A DNA stretch of 64,000 nucleotides. It comes from Christiangramia gaetbulicola (GTDB taxonomy: Bacteria > Bacteroidota > Bacteroidia > Flavobacteriales > Flavobacteriaceae). A program made the position numbers and the translations under genes. The notes beneath the pieces are model-generated. The model had not been told where the DNA came from and did not search any database. It saw nothing but the letters and a program-made list of their open reading frames with translations. The DNA is taken from NCBI RefSeq assembly GCF_003054225.1, contig NZ_QBKQ01000001.1, positions 372,001 through 436,000 of the forward strand, in the 5' to 3' direction. Below are positions 1 to 8,893 of this stretch, piece by piece (the first letter of the stretch is position 1; each line of letters opens with the position of its first letter).

Positions 1-1781
1 GGTAATTGCTTTTCGATCACCGGATGGCGTCCTTCTTCTATATCCAATCCGTAAGAATCTGTGATCTCGGGTTTGGAATAATTTTCGGCCTGTGCCTGCT
101 GGGCAAACGAACATAAACAATCCAGTCTGGCTATCAATCTAGCGTTTTGTTGTACTGGATCTATATATTCAGCCATCCAGGAAACAAGTTTCCCGAATAA
201 TTGCTGCTCCAACTGTAAGATCTTTTCTTCGGCACCAAGAATTTTCGATTCATATTCCTTAAGCTCCTCGGTGATATACCTCTCCGCATTCACCAGGGTT
301 TGCTTACGTATCCAGGTTTCGGGAACCTTATCCTTATGAGTATTCCGAACTTCTATATAATAACCGTAAACATTATTGCTCCCGATCTTCAGAGAAGAAA
401 TGCCCGTGGCTTCGGTCTCTCTCTGGATCATATTGTCCAGGTAATCCTTTCCGGAAAATGCGATATCTCTAAGCTCATCCAGCTCTTTGGAAAAACCTCT
501 GGCGATCACATTTCCTTTCTGCACATTTACCGGTGCCTCCTCGCTTATACTTTCCGTGATCTTTTCCCGAAGCAGGTCGCAGGAATGTAAATTATCCCCA
601 ATGATCTTCAGGGCTTCGTTATTGCATTTCAAGGCCAGCTCCTTTACCGGAATGATGGAGTTCAGGGAATTCCTAAGCTGATTCACTTCCCGCGGACTAA
701 TTCTTTGCGTAGCCACTTTGGAGATCAAACGTTCCAGGTCGCTTATCTCACGAATCTGATCCTGGACATCTCCCAGGGTTTCCGGATTTTTGATAAGAAA
801 ATCAACTACCTGCAGCCTCTTTTCGATCATTTCAGCATCCTTAAGAGGCAGGGCCAGCCAGCGCTTTAAAAGTCGGCCACCCATAGGCGAGATCGTCTTA
901 TCTATAACATCTAAAAGGGTAACCGCATTGGCTGCTGTAGAATGATATAATTCCAGGTTTCGGATGGTAAACCTGTCCATCCAGACATATTGCTCTTCAG
1001 CGATACGGTTTATAGAACTTATATGCTGAAGCCGGTGATGCCTGGTTTCTGCCAGGTAATACAACACGGCTCCGGAAGCTATGATGCCTTCCTCCAAATG
1101 ATCTATCCCAAATCCTTTAAGCGACTTGGTCTGAAAATGCCCGTTCAGGGTTTCTTCAGCATAATCTATTTTAAAGATCCAGTCGTCCAGGTAAAAACAA
1201 TGCATGTCTTTCCCGAAACTCTCGTTGAATTCTTTCTTGTACTTCTTCTGAACCAGGATCTCACTAGGCCCGAAGTTCTGAAGTAATTTATCTATATATT
1301 CCCTGTTTCCCTGGGCACATAAAAATTCCCCGGTAGAAACATCTAAAAAGGAAACTCCCAGGTTCTTTTTTCCGAAGTGAACGGCACAAAGAAAGTTATT
1401 GGATTTGCTGCTAAGAATATCGTCATTCATCGCCACCCCGGGTGTCACCAGTTCGGTCACCCCACGTTTTACGATGGTCTTGGTCATCTTAGGATCTTCC
1501 AGCTGATCACAGATCGCCACCCGTTGACCTGCTTTTACCAGTTTTGGCAAATATGTGTTCAGCGAATGATGCGGAAAGCCGGCAAGCTCGGTTCTCTCTC
1601 CTCCATTATTTCGATTGGTAAGAACGATATTCAGGATACGGGCGGCCTTAACGGCATCTTCCCCGAAGGTTTCATAAAAATCCCCGACTCTAAACAGTAA
1701 CATGGCATCAGGATATTTAAGCTTGATGCTATTATACTGCTGCATTAACGGGGTTACCTTCTGAGATTTCTTTGCTGCCAA
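1..1781 (-). CDS. mutS: DNA mismatch repair protein MutS, 3' end cut by window edge
   Basis: About 593 codons of MutS are present, running off the left edge. MutS recognises mismatches and small loops and starts mismatch repair with MutL. The N-terminal mismatch-binding domain is clear, with the Phe-x-Glu wedge in GDFYETF near residue 38 and the conserved stretch RTELAGFPHHSLNTYL following it. The connector, lever and clamp regions follow. The visible part stops at EEGRHPVIEKQLP, just before the Walker A ATPase region, so the ATPase domain lies outside the window. The only usable start is a TTG at 1781: an in-frame TAA lies three codons upstream, and the first in-frame ATG is 12 codons further in, inside the conserved sequence. 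A Bacteroidota-like -7 box (TACTTTAG, 1803-1810) sits 21 bases upstream. No frameshift was seen. Confidence 0.95.
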   Translation of the reverse strand, partial: MAAKKSQKVTPLMQQYNSIKLKYPDAMLLFRVGDFYETFGEDAVKAARILNIVLTNRNNGGERTELAGFPHHSLNTYLPKLVKAGQRVAICDQLEDPKMTKTIVKRGVTELVTPGVAMNDDILSSKSNNFLCAVHFGKKNLGVSFLDVSTGEFLCAQGNREYIDKLLQNFGPSEILVQKKYKKEFNESFGKDMHCFYLDDWIFKIDYAEETLNGHFQTKSLKGFGIDHLEEGIIASGAVLYYLAETRHHRLQHISSINRIAEEQYVWMDRFTIRNLELYHSTAANAVTLLDVIDKTISPMGGRLLKRWLALPLKDAEMIEKRLQVVDFLIKNPETLGDVQDQIREISDLERLISKVATQRISPREVNQLRNSLNSIIPVKELALKCNNEALKIIGDNLHSCDLLREKITESISEEAPVNVQKGNVIARGFSKELDELRDIAFSGKDYLDNMIQRETEATGISSLKIGSNNVYGYYIEVRNTHKDKVPETWIRKQTLVNAERYITEELKEYESKILGAEEKILQLEQQLFGKLVSWMAEYIDPVQQNARLIARLDCLCSFAQQAQAENYSKPEITDSYGLDIEEGRHPVIEKQL

Positions 1782-1802
1782 TTTTCCGGGATTTTAGGAT
1801 TG

Positions 1803-1810
1803 CTAAAGTA
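1803..1810 (-). promoter_or_regulatory. Putative -7 box of mutS
   Basis: TACTTTAG on the minus strand resembles the Bacteroidota TAnnTTTG element. It lies 21 bases before the TTG start of mutS, which would give a leader of about 14 bases. No clear -33 TTG was identified, so this is a weak call that mainly supports the TTG start. Confidence 0.35.
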
Positions 1811-1827
1811 AAGATTAGGCGGTTTGC

Positions 1828-2253
1828 TTAAAAATTATAATCCGAAATTTTAAGGATAAGACTCCCTAAAAATAAAATGGACCAGAAGAAGGTGCGCCAC
1901 CAGTTCTTTTTAACCAGGCTGGTGGTGATCTCCTCGCAGGATTCACCGGGATTAATGGAATTGTGCAAGGGAACGAAGATCAAAAAAGTTAGTATCCAGG
2001 TAATTAGAACAATGACAATGCTCCCCCAGGTATATAAATTCTGTGCCTGCATTAATTGCATTAACGTGACTACAAGCTGCGCGATCATCAAGGGACCTAC
2101 GATCACGCCAATGCGCTGGGTATAGATCTTATGCCATTTCCCCAGGTCTTCATTTTTATAATAGCAAAGCCCAGGATAGATCACCAGTTGTACTATCCAG
2201 ATCAAAACCATCAAACCAAAATCTAGTAAAAGCCTTATAAATAGAAGATCCAC
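1828..2253 (-). CDS. Small four-helix membrane protein, unknown function
   Basis: A 141-residue protein with four predicted membrane helices at roughly residues 5-27, 48-68, 75-97 and 118-137. A charged, aromatic loop between helices 1 and 2 contains WHKIYTQRI, and FVPLHN ends helix 3. No signal peptide or catalytic motif is seen, and the family is not recognised with confidence. It lies between mutS and the ABC exporter gene, all on the minus strand, 33 bases downstream of the exporter stop, so co-transcription with the exporter is likely. Inner-membrane location is inferred from hydrophobicity only. Confidence 0.75.
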   Translation of the reverse strand: MDLLFIRLLLDFGLMVLIWIVQLVIYPGLCYYKNEDLGKWHKIYTQRIGVIVGPLMIAQLVVTLMQLMQAQNLYTWGSIVIVLITWILTFLIFVPLHNSINPGESCEEITTSLVKKNWWRTFFWSILFLGSLILKISDYNF

Positions 2254-2286
2254 ACTTTAAAATTTGGTGTAAAAATAAAGATCCAT

Positions 2287-4119
2287 TTATTGATAACCAG
2301 CCGCCTGCAGGTTAAAAAGTTCGGCGTAGAGCTTATCGTTTGCCATTAACTCCTGATGCGTTCCTATCTCCAGCACAGATCCATCCTTGAGAACCATGAT
2401 CCTGTCTGCAATTCTTACCGTGCTGAACCTGTGCGAAATGATCACCGCGGTCTTGCCCTCGGTAAGCTTGATAAACCTCTGAAAAGCTTCGGTTTCTGCC
2501 CGGGCATCCAGGGCTGAAGTTGGTTCATCCAGGATCAACACTTCAGAATCTTTCATATAAGCCCTGGCGATGGCGATCTTTTGCCACTGCCCACCTGATA
2601 GGTCTTTACCATGCTTGAACCTTTTCCCAAGAGGTTGTTCATAACCTAAAGGCAGATCTTTCACCACCTCCCGGGCGAGACTTTTTTCGGCTGCGCCATC
2701 TATGCGCAATTGATTAGAAATTTCACCGATCTCTCCCATGGCGATATTCTCGCGAAGAGTTAACTCGAACTTCACAAAATCCTGGAAGATCACTCCAAAA
2801 TACTGCTGATAGGCCGCCTGATCATATTTTTTAATGGGGATTCCATCAAGCAGGATCTTCCCTTCGGTTGGTTCATAGAACTGAAGCAGAAGCTTGATAA
2901 GCGTGGTTTTCCCGGCGCCATTCTCACCCACAAAGGCAAGTTTCTCCCCCGCCCTGAGTTCAAAATTGATATTTCGAACCACCCATTTTTCAGATTTGGG
3001 ATATTTAAAGCCCACATTTATAAATTCAAATCCTTTCTCGATCTTTTCGGGCAGATCCAGTTTTCCATCTGTAGCGCTTTCAGCATAGGTAAGATCCAGA
3101 AATTCAAAGTAATCCTGAAGATATAGCGCACTTTCAGTAATGGCCGTAAACCTGGTAAAAAATCCCTGCAGTTTAGACCTTAACCTGTTGAAGGATCCAG
3201 AAAGGAAAGTAAGATCACCCAGGCTGAAAATTCCGGCAACGGTCCTGAAGATTATAAAAATATAAGCGCCATAATAAGCAGCAGTTCCTATAACATTAAA
3301 GATGGAACCCCAGCCAGCACGTTGTTTTGCCAGTCTCTTGCTTTGTAAATAATATTTATCTGAAAGTCCTTTGAAACGGTCTGCCAGGTAATTCGATAGT
3401 CCGAATAATTTCACCTCCTTGGCGGTCACATCGCTGGCCCCGGCATATCTCAAATAATCCAGTTCCCGGCGTTCCTGGGTCCAGCTGCGAGCCAGTGAAT
3501 AGCTGGTTCCACTGAATTTGATCTCATTGATGATAGTCGGGATTATAGAGACCACCAGTAAAATGATAAGCCAGGGTTCGAATGTCACCACTCCGGCTAG
3601 TAAAGTAATAATTACAATTACATCTTCGCCCTGGGTAAGTATATTAGACATAAGTCCTACCCTACCTGTAGTTTGTTGGCGCGCCCTTTCCAGTTTATCA
3701 TAGAATTCTGAATCTTCCAGTTGGGCCAGGTTCAATTCTGAAGTCTTTTTAATGATCTTTACGGAAGTATCTATGGAATACTGGTCACCTAAAAGTGCAT
3801 CGCTAAGACTGATACCTCTACTAAGAAGATCTGATAGAATAGCAAGACCGAATTCCGCAGCAACCAGGATCCATAATCTATCCAGATCTTTCACCTCTGC
3901 CCCGATCTGCACCACTACCTCATCGATGATCAATTTTCCCAGCCAGAGCATGATCACGGGAAGTACGGCATTTAAAATCCTCCCCAGCACGTTGGTATAA
4001 AAAAGCAGGGGATTCACTTTCCTGATCTCCTTGAAAAAACGAGGTACGAATTTTAAAGAAGCAAAGCTCTCCCGGAAATTGATATTATTGGTTTCGAATG
4101 ATTTTTTAGGTCTGGGCAC
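2287..4119 (-). CDS. ABC exporter half-transporter, fused membrane and ATPase domains
   Basis: A 610-residue half-transporter, probably acting as a homodimer in the inner membrane to export a lipid, peptide or drug. The membrane domain covers about residues 35-335. The nucleotide-binding domain follows, with Walker A GENGAGKTT at 398-406, Q-loop VIFQDF, signature LSGGQ, Walker B VLILDEPTS and the H-loop in VIISHRFS. All ATPase motifs are intact, so it should be active. No accessory periplasmic or outer-membrane partner lies next to it, and the substrate cannot be read from the sequence. It precedes the small membrane protein gene on the same strand and starts about 150 bases from a decayed gene. 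Confidence 0.9.
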   Translation of the reverse strand: MPRPKKSFETNNINFRESFASLKFVPRFFKEIRKVNPLLFYTNVLGRILNAVLPVIMLWLGKLIIDEVVVQIGAEVKDLDRLWILVAAEFGLAILSDLLSRGISLSDALLGDQYSIDTSVKIIKKTSELNLAQLEDSEFYDKLERARQQTTGRVGLMSNILTQGEDVIVIITLLAGVVTFEPWLIILLVVSIIPTIINEIKFSGTSYSLARSWTQERRELDYLRYAGASDVTAKEVKLFGLSNYLADRFKGLSDKYYLQSKRLAKQRAGWGSIFNVIGTAAYYGAYIFIIFRTVAGIFSLGDLTFLSGSFNRLRSKLQGFFTRFTAITESALYLQDYFEFLDLTYAESATDGKLDLPEKIEKGFEFINVGFKYPKSEKWVVRNINFELRAGEKLAFVGENGAGKTTLIKLLLQFYEPTEGKILLDGIPIKKYDQAAYQQYFGVIFQDFVKFELTLRENIAMGEIGEISNQLRIDGAAEKSLAREVVKDLPLGYEQPLGKRFKHGKDLSGGQWQKIAIARAYMKDSEVLILDEPTSALDARAETEAFQRFIKLTEGKTAVIISHRFSTVRIADRIMVLKDGSVLEIGTHQELMANDKLYAELFNLQAAGYQ

Positions 4120-4546
4120 TTGCTTATAATTCTTTGTTGCAAGTTAATAAGCTTCAGGCGCTTTTATGGAATTCGATGCTCTAAATTACACAGAAGTATC
4201 TAGATTTATGGAATAGCAGCCAAAAAAAGACGGCATAAATATCGCCTGAACTTTTTTATTGATTTGGTGGTACCCGGTACCTAGTTCGTCGCACTATATA
4301 AGATATAATTCCGCTATTGGACTTGTAACATTCTTTCCATTCCTTTAGTCCTTCCGTGAAATTCACCCGATGACCTTCTTTACCGTTAACTCCATAATAT
4401 ACCTTATAGGTGGTTCATTTTCCTGACTCCAAACAGCGAATGGAATCATGCATAGTAAAAGCAGTAATCTTCTCATAATTGAGAGGATAGGCTAATTCTG
4501 AAAAAATAAATTTTATAAATTGTCCTGAAAAGCCAATCTGATAAAT
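4120..4546. other. Gene-poor stretch holding a decayed gene
   Basis: This 427-base gap between the exporter and the M24 lipoprotein gene has no intact gene. Its central part (about 4263-4476, minus strand) is recognisable as the 5' part of a dead paralogue of the secreted protein encoded at 20021-20749. The flanks hold an imperfect GGTACCCGGTACC palindrome near 4270 and a T-rich run near 4220 on the minus strand. No strong promoter for the M24 gene was seen. Confidence 0.7.
4263..4476 (-). pseudogene. Frameshifted, truncated paralogue of the secreted protein at 20021-20749
   Basis: From ATG at 4476 the minus strand reads a signal peptide (MRRLLLLLCMIPFAVWSQ) and then the segment MELTVKK, before a TGA. 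Removing one base's worth of frame at the AAGAAG run (near 4377-4382) restores FTEGLKEWKECYKSNSG. The intact paralogue has FQEGMKKWKDCYLENSG at the same distance from its own signal peptide, and spacing matches residue for residue across the break. After SNSG the similarity ends, and a stop comes about 17 codons later, so the remaining ~180 residues are missing. The single-base deletion and lost 3' part are read directly. Paralogy rests on about 50 aligned residues. A short intact peptide is a less likely alternative. Confidence 0.75.
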
Positions 4547-5899
4547 ATGAACAAATTTCTACTGCCCGCACTTTTACTTTTAACTATACTTTTTTCCTGT
4601 AACAATCAAAAAGCACAGGAGGACATGTCTTCAGAAACAAGAGAAAATACTGGAAATACAATTTCCTGGGGTAAAAATCCCTGGCCCGAAATTAGAAAAC
4701 AGCGAATAAACAAATTACTCCCAAAGGCTTTAAAAGCCGCCGAAGTAGATTGCTGGCTGGTAATTTGCCGTGAAAATAACAATGATCCCATTGCCCACCA
4801 TATTGGCGGGGAAAATGCCGGGGGTACCGCTGCTTTTCTTTTTTACAACGACGAAAATGGTTTCCACTCCCTGGTGTTTTCGCCTTCAGGAGAATCAAAA
4901 GCGCTGGATGATCTGAATATTCATGATTCGGTGGCAAGTGTAGAACGAAACGAATCGGCCATGAAGCAGGCTGCCACTTTTATTCAGGAAAAAGATTTTA
5001 AGACCATTGCTGTAAACTCTTCCCAAACCAATTCCATGGCAGATGGTTTGTCTTACACTCAGCGACAGGAACTTGAAGCCTACCTGGGTGATCACGCAAA
5101 AAGGCTAACACCTTCTACCGAGATGGTCTACGAATGGCTGGCCATAAAACTCCCGGAAGAGGTGGAAATCCTAAAAAAAGCGGCTACCCTTACTGCTGAG
5201 TGGCAGGTCGAAGCCTATCAACAAGTGGTTCCGGGCGAATCTACCGATGCCGATATCGCCAGGTTCCTGAAAAAGAAAATGGCTGAAAATGGCGTGACCG
5301 ATGGATGGGCAGCAGACCAGAATCCCAATGTGAATTCGGGACCAGATCGAGGGCATTCTCATGCGACAGATAAGGTGATCATGCCCGGAGATGTGATCCA
5401 GATAGATTTTGGCATCAAGGTATACGACAGGTGGGTAAGCGATATCCAAAGATTTGCTTATGTCTTAAAAGATGGCGAAAAAGAGGCTCCGAAGGATATA
5501 AAACATTACTGGGAAAGTGCAAAGACTGGTAACCGTGCTGCACTGGCCGCCATGAAACCCGGTACTAAAGGAGTTGAGGTAGACAGGGCTCAACGTGTAC
5601 TAATGAAAGAGGCAGGATCTGAATACGTGATGTGGAGTACCGGGCATCCGGTGGGGTATGTCGCTCATGATGTTGGTCCTAACCTTGGCGGATCACAGGC
5701 TTCACATGTTAGACCGGCGGCTGAAAAAGAATTAAAGCCTGGGATGACCTTCGCATTTGACGGTTTCCACGCATGGAAACTTCCGGATGGAAATTTGAAG
5801 ACCATTTCAGTAGAAGAAATGGCCGTGGTCACCCAGGATGGCGCCGAATACCTTATAGAGCCACAGGAAGAGTTGGTACTCATCAAAGGCCGGAAATAG
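4547..5899 (+). CDS. M24 (Xaa-Pro aminopeptidase/creatinase fold) lipoprotein
   Basis: A 450-residue lipoprotein with a type II signal peptide (lipobox LFSC, Cys18), probably anchored on the periplasmic or outer membrane. The N-terminal half (about 45-200) is a creatinase-type domain and the C-terminal half (about 205-445) a pita-bread M24 domain. Metal-ligand positions can be placed: D287 and D299 (IDFG to VSD), H367 (STGHPVGYVAH) and E423 (SVEEMAVVT). The fourth ligand, normally Glu in a motif like EPG, is Asp405 here (FAFDGFH). The enzyme probably removes N-terminal residues from Xaa-Pro peptides, but the substitution leaves activity uncertain. It is monocistronic and followed by a hairpin terminator. 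Confidence 0.85.
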   Translation: MNKFLLPALLLLTILFSCNNQKAQEDMSSETRENTGNTISWGKNPWPEIRKQRINKLLPKALKAAEVDCWLVICRENNNDPIAHHIGGENAGGTAAFLFYNDENGFHSLVFSPSGESKALDDLNIHDSVASVERNESAMKQAATFIQEKDFKTIAVNSSQTNSMADGLSYTQRQELEAYLGDHAKRLTPSTEMVYEWLAIKLPEEVEILKKAATLTAEWQVEAYQQVVPGESTDADIARFLKKKMAENGVTDGWAADQNPNVNSGPDRGHSHATDKVIMPGDVIQIDFGIKVYDRWVSDIQRFAYVLKDGEKEAPKDIKHYWESAKTGNRAALAAMKPGTKGVEVDRAQRVLMKEAGSEYVMWSTGHPVGYVAHDVGPNLGGSQASHVRPAAEKELKPGMTFAFDGFHAWKLPDGNLKTISVEEMAVVTQDGAEYLIEPQEELVLIKGRK

Positions 5900-5985
5900 A
5901 ACCTTATTCCCTTATGCCGCTTTATGAATACCTGATTGATAATTACAATCGTTTCTAATATCTATATAGTTTTTGCTTAAACTTG

Positions 5986-6018
5986 AAAATGGACATTCAG
6001 GAGGCCCATTTTTTTATG
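5986..6018 (+). terminator. Rho-independent terminator after the M24 lipoprotein gene
   Basis: AAAATGG pairs with CCATTTT across a short loop and runs into seven T residues. The stem is short and AT-rich, so strength is moderate. Confidence 0.5.
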
Positions 6019-6113
6019 CCTGGTTTTCTTATTTCAGAAATTTAGATGATTGATCACAAAGATTTCCTAGTATGCCTCAATAAAAGCTTACCGGACTTCA
6101 TTAGGATTCCCGC

Positions 6114-7154
6114 TTATTCCAAAACTTCAAAAATAGTTACCGGTTGCACTTTATTCTTCAAATTAAATTTCCCTAATTCCCGGCATTTGAAATATTCCTT
6201 TATTTTCTCATAGCAGGATTCCCCAATGATGATCTGGTTCTCCTTGGCGATATCCTGGAACCGTGCAGCTGTATTCACCGTATCACCAATCACGGTGTAA
6301 TCCAGTCGCTTTAAACTTTCAGAACCTATATTTCCGGAGGTCATCTCCCCGCTTTTGATCCCTATGGAAACCTTGGGTTTAAAATCTGAATTCTCATCTG
6401 GAGGATCCAGGGCACTAATTTTATTTCTTACGGCAAGTGCTGCATCTATAGCCCGGTCCAGATGATAATCACCCCGGAAAACAGCCATTACGGCATCTCC
6501 TATGAATTTATCTATAAAACCTTTCTGGGCTATGATCTCCTTCGCCATAATATCAAAATAGGTATTGATCATTTTCACTACGGTATTGGGAGGAGCAGTT
6601 TCGCTTATCCTGGTAAAACCTACCATGTCGATAAAAACAACGCTGCCTTCTATGGTTTCATTTTCCATTAAGGACGACTCATATTCCCTACTATTCATGA
6701 ATTTAAGAACATTTTCATCCACGTACATTTTAAGGATATCATTCTCTTTAATGGCAATCAGGGTATCTTTTAATTGCCTCGCATGCTGAATCGTTTTTTC
6801 AACGGTGATAGAAAGATCTTCAAAATTTATAGGTTTGGTTATAAAGTCGAATGCACCACGATTCATGGCGGTACGGATATTTTCCATATCCCCATAGGCT
6901 GAAACGATCACCGCCTTGATCAGAGGATTCTTCTCGTTCAACTTAGTTAGTAAAGTTAGGCCGTCCATTTCTGGCATATTGATATCGCTCAAAACAATAT
7001 CTGTATCGGGTTCTTCCGAAATTTTCTCTAGCGCATCACGGCCGTTCAGGGCAAAACGGAAATCATACTCATTTTCCCGGATCTTCTTCCTGAACTTCTG
7101 CTTGATCAAAATCTCAAGATCAGCTTCGTCATCGACTACCAGTATTTTGACCAT
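6114..7154 (-). CDS. Response regulator with class III adenylate cyclase output
   Basis: A 346-residue cytoplasmic protein. The receiver domain (about 1-120) has the acidic pocket VVDDE, phospho-acceptor D57 (LSDINMPEMDG) and K107 (TKP). A helical linker leads to a class III nucleotidyl cyclase domain (about 165-345). Metal aspartates are D176 (VVFIDMVGFT) and D220 (KFIGDAVMAVF). Lys216 and Thr287 occupy the purine-selecting positions, and N294 and R298 (VNTAAR) bind ribose and stabilise the transition state. This pattern fits class IIIb adenylate cyclases, so cAMP is the expected product. It is the last gene of the five-gene operon, 18 bases after the lone receiver, and the only recognisable output domain there. 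Phosphorylation-controlled cyclase activity is inferred. Confidence 0.92.
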   Translation of the reverse strand: MVKILVVDDEADLEILIKQKFRKKIRENEYDFRFALNGRDALEKISEEPDTDIVLSDINMPEMDGLTLLTKLNEKNPLIKAVIVSAYGDMENIRTAMNRGAFDFITKPINFEDLSITVEKTIQHARQLKDTLIAIKENDILKMYVDENVLKFMNSREYESSLMENETIEGSVVFIDMVGFTRISETAPPNTVVKMINTYFDIMAKEIIAQKGFIDKFIGDAVMAVFRGDYHLDRAIDAALAVRNKISALDPPDENSDFKPKVSIGIKSGEMTSGNIGSESLKRLDYTVIGDTVNTAARFQDIAKENQIIIGESCYEKIKEYFKCRELGKFNLKNKVQPVTIFEVLE

Positions 7155-7172
7155 TTTTAGAGATTTATTTGT

Positions 7173-7553
7173 TTAGTTTAAAGCACCAAGTTTTCTTAAC
7201 TCATTCCTCAAAGACTCAAAATCGATTGGTTTGGTGAAAAATTCCTTGGCTCCAGAATTTATAGCCTTGTTATAATTCTCTGAATCGCCATAAGCCGAGA
7301 TCATACTTACCGGGATCTTAGGGAACTGCTTTTTTATTTTTTCAAGGAGCTCCAGGCCCGTCATTCCAGGCATATTGATATCAGAAAAAACATAAACCAC
7401 TTCTGGCGGATCTTTTCTTTTAAGGATCTCCAAAGCTTCTTTACCCGAAAATGCAAATTCTATTTCCAGGTCATCGTTCTTGATCTCCTTTCTGAACTTC
7501 TGCCGGAAAAGATCTTCTACATCTTTTTCATCATCTACAATTAGTATTTTCAT
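7173..7553 (-). CDS. Single-domain response regulator (CheY-like receiver)
   Basis: A 126-residue stand-alone receiver with IVDDE at the N terminus, phospho-acceptor D58 (FSDINMPGMTG), the switch Ser in MISAYGD and K108 (FFTKP). Nothing follows the receiver fold, so it can act only by protein contact or as a phosphate shuttle or sink. Its start overlaps the stop of the upstream kinase gene as ATGA, implying translational coupling, and the cyclase-linked receiver follows 18 bases later. The two receivers share IVDDE/VVDDE, SDINMP, SAYGD and TKPI/TKPINF, so they are probably paralogues that read the same kinases. Confidence 0.92.
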   Translation of the reverse strand: MKILIVDDEKDVEDLFRQKFRKEIKNDDLEIEFAFSGKEALEILKRKDPPEVVYVFSDINMPGMTGLELLEKIKKQFPKIPVSMISAYGDSENYNKAINSGAKEFFTKPIDFESLRNELRKLGALN

Positions 7554-8881
7554 TGTCTTAATTTCTTTAATTGAACAATAAACCTGGAATAGGTTTTATT
7601 ATCTGTTTTAGATTCTACTTTTAATTCTCCCCCGTGAGCTTTAATGATGTCATTGGTAATAGACAGCCCAAGTCCGGTTCCCTCTGTTCCCTTTTTTGTG
7701 GTAAAAAAAGGCTGAAGGATCTTAGATCTATATTCATCAGATATACCCGGGCCATTATCTTCAATTTCAAGCATAATTTTATCGCCCTCACGATACGTAC
7801 GGATGCTAAGTTTTGGGGAGTATTCGCATTCAGCTTTAGTCATATTGAGCTTTTCATGCATGGCATCGAAGGCATTATTACATAGGTTTAAAATGACCCT
7901 GCTAAAGTCTTCATGGATAATAGAAACCTCATCTATCTCCTCATCCAACTGATAATCTATACTCACATTTATTGGCTTTTTACCTGCTCTCATCCCATGA
8001 AAGGCTAGATTAACATACTCCTTTATAAGCCCATTGAAATCTACTTTTTCAGCTTTGCCATTGCCACCGCGACTGTGTTGTAGCATTGATTTTACAATAC
8101 TATCTGCTCGTGATCCATGCTGTTTTATCTTTTCCAGGTTAGACTTTACATCTTCCAGAATTTCCCTGGCCTCGCTTAGGGCAGCTGAGCTCTCTAATTT
8201 ATTGAGTTCTTCAAAGGTCTCCTCGATCAGCTCCACGTTCAGGTCTGAAAAATTATTAACGAAATTGAGCGGATTTTTGATCTCGTGAGCGATCCCGGCA
8301 GTTAATTCTCCAAGGCTGGCCATTTTTTCTGAATGAATAAGTTGTTCCTGGGTAGCCCTTAAACGGTTTAAAGATTCTTCGAGCTGGGAAGTTCTTTTCT
8401 TAACTTCCTCTTTTAATTCTTCATTCTTCTTTTTAAGATGCTCTATTCCAAAAGTATCTACTTCGCTATCCACAAATTCAGGTTTAGATCCATGGAAATG
8501 AACAAGCAACCACTTCTCTCCTGAATACTCATAAACACCGGTATACCTCATATACATTTCGATCTTCTCCCTATTGGCTGTTGGAGAGAAAAATTTCACA
8601 TCATCACAAAGAACCGCCACGGTATCGTTAGCCAGCATCCTGTATGAAAAAGGCTCTGAATTCCATTCCAAACGATAATTCTCCAGTTGATTCCGGGTAT
8701 TTTCCAGGATCCAGAGGTAATCTTTCTTCGAGAGAATTTTTTCATCCCAGGTTGTTCCAAAACCACTTATTTCCTCATCGATAAATTTTACGGCTTCCTT
8801 CTCAGATAATTTCCCGGAAAAGATTATCTCGAAAATTCTTTGATGAGTTTGATGAAGTAAATCTTTCTTTGTATCCATCAT
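7550..8881 (-). CDS. Soluble sensor histidine kinase with NTF2/SnoaL-like N-terminal domain
   Basis: A 443-residue kinase without signal peptide or membrane segment, so cytoplasmic. Residues about 1-140 resemble an NTF2/SnoaL-like alpha+beta fold (KWLLVHFHGS near its end). A coiled coil (about 143-185) leads to the dimerisation and phospho-acceptor helix (GELTAGIAHEIKNPLNF, His199). The ATPase domain has N-box NLCNNAFDAM, DNGPGI and GTGLGLSI. All catalytic motifs are intact. It starts 12 bases after the TPR kinase gene ends and overlaps the receiver gene by ATGA, which makes that receiver its likely partner. The ligand of the NTF2-like domain is unknown. Confidence 0.9.
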   Translation of the reverse strand: MMDTKKDLLHQTHQRIFEIIFSGKLSEKEAVKFIDEEISGFGTTWDEKILSKKDYLWILENTRNQLENYRLEWNSEPFSYRMLANDTVAVLCDDVKFFSPTANREKIEMYMRYTGVYEYSGEKWLLVHFHGSKPEFVDSEVDTFGIEHLKKKNEELKEEVKKRTSQLEESLNRLRATQEQLIHSEKMASLGELTAGIAHEIKNPLNFVNNFSDLNVELIEETFEELNKLESSAALSEAREILEDVKSNLEKIKQHGSRADSIVKSMLQHSRGGNGKAEKVDFNGLIKEYVNLAFHGMRAGKKPINVSIDYQLDEEIDEVSIIHEDFSRVILNLCNNAFDAMHEKLNMTKAECEYSPKLSIRTYREGDKIMLEIEDNGPGISDEYRSKILQPFFTTKKGTEGTGLGLSITNDIIKAHGGELKVESKTDNKTYSRFIVQLKKLRQ

Positions 8882-8893
8882 AAAATCAGAGTG

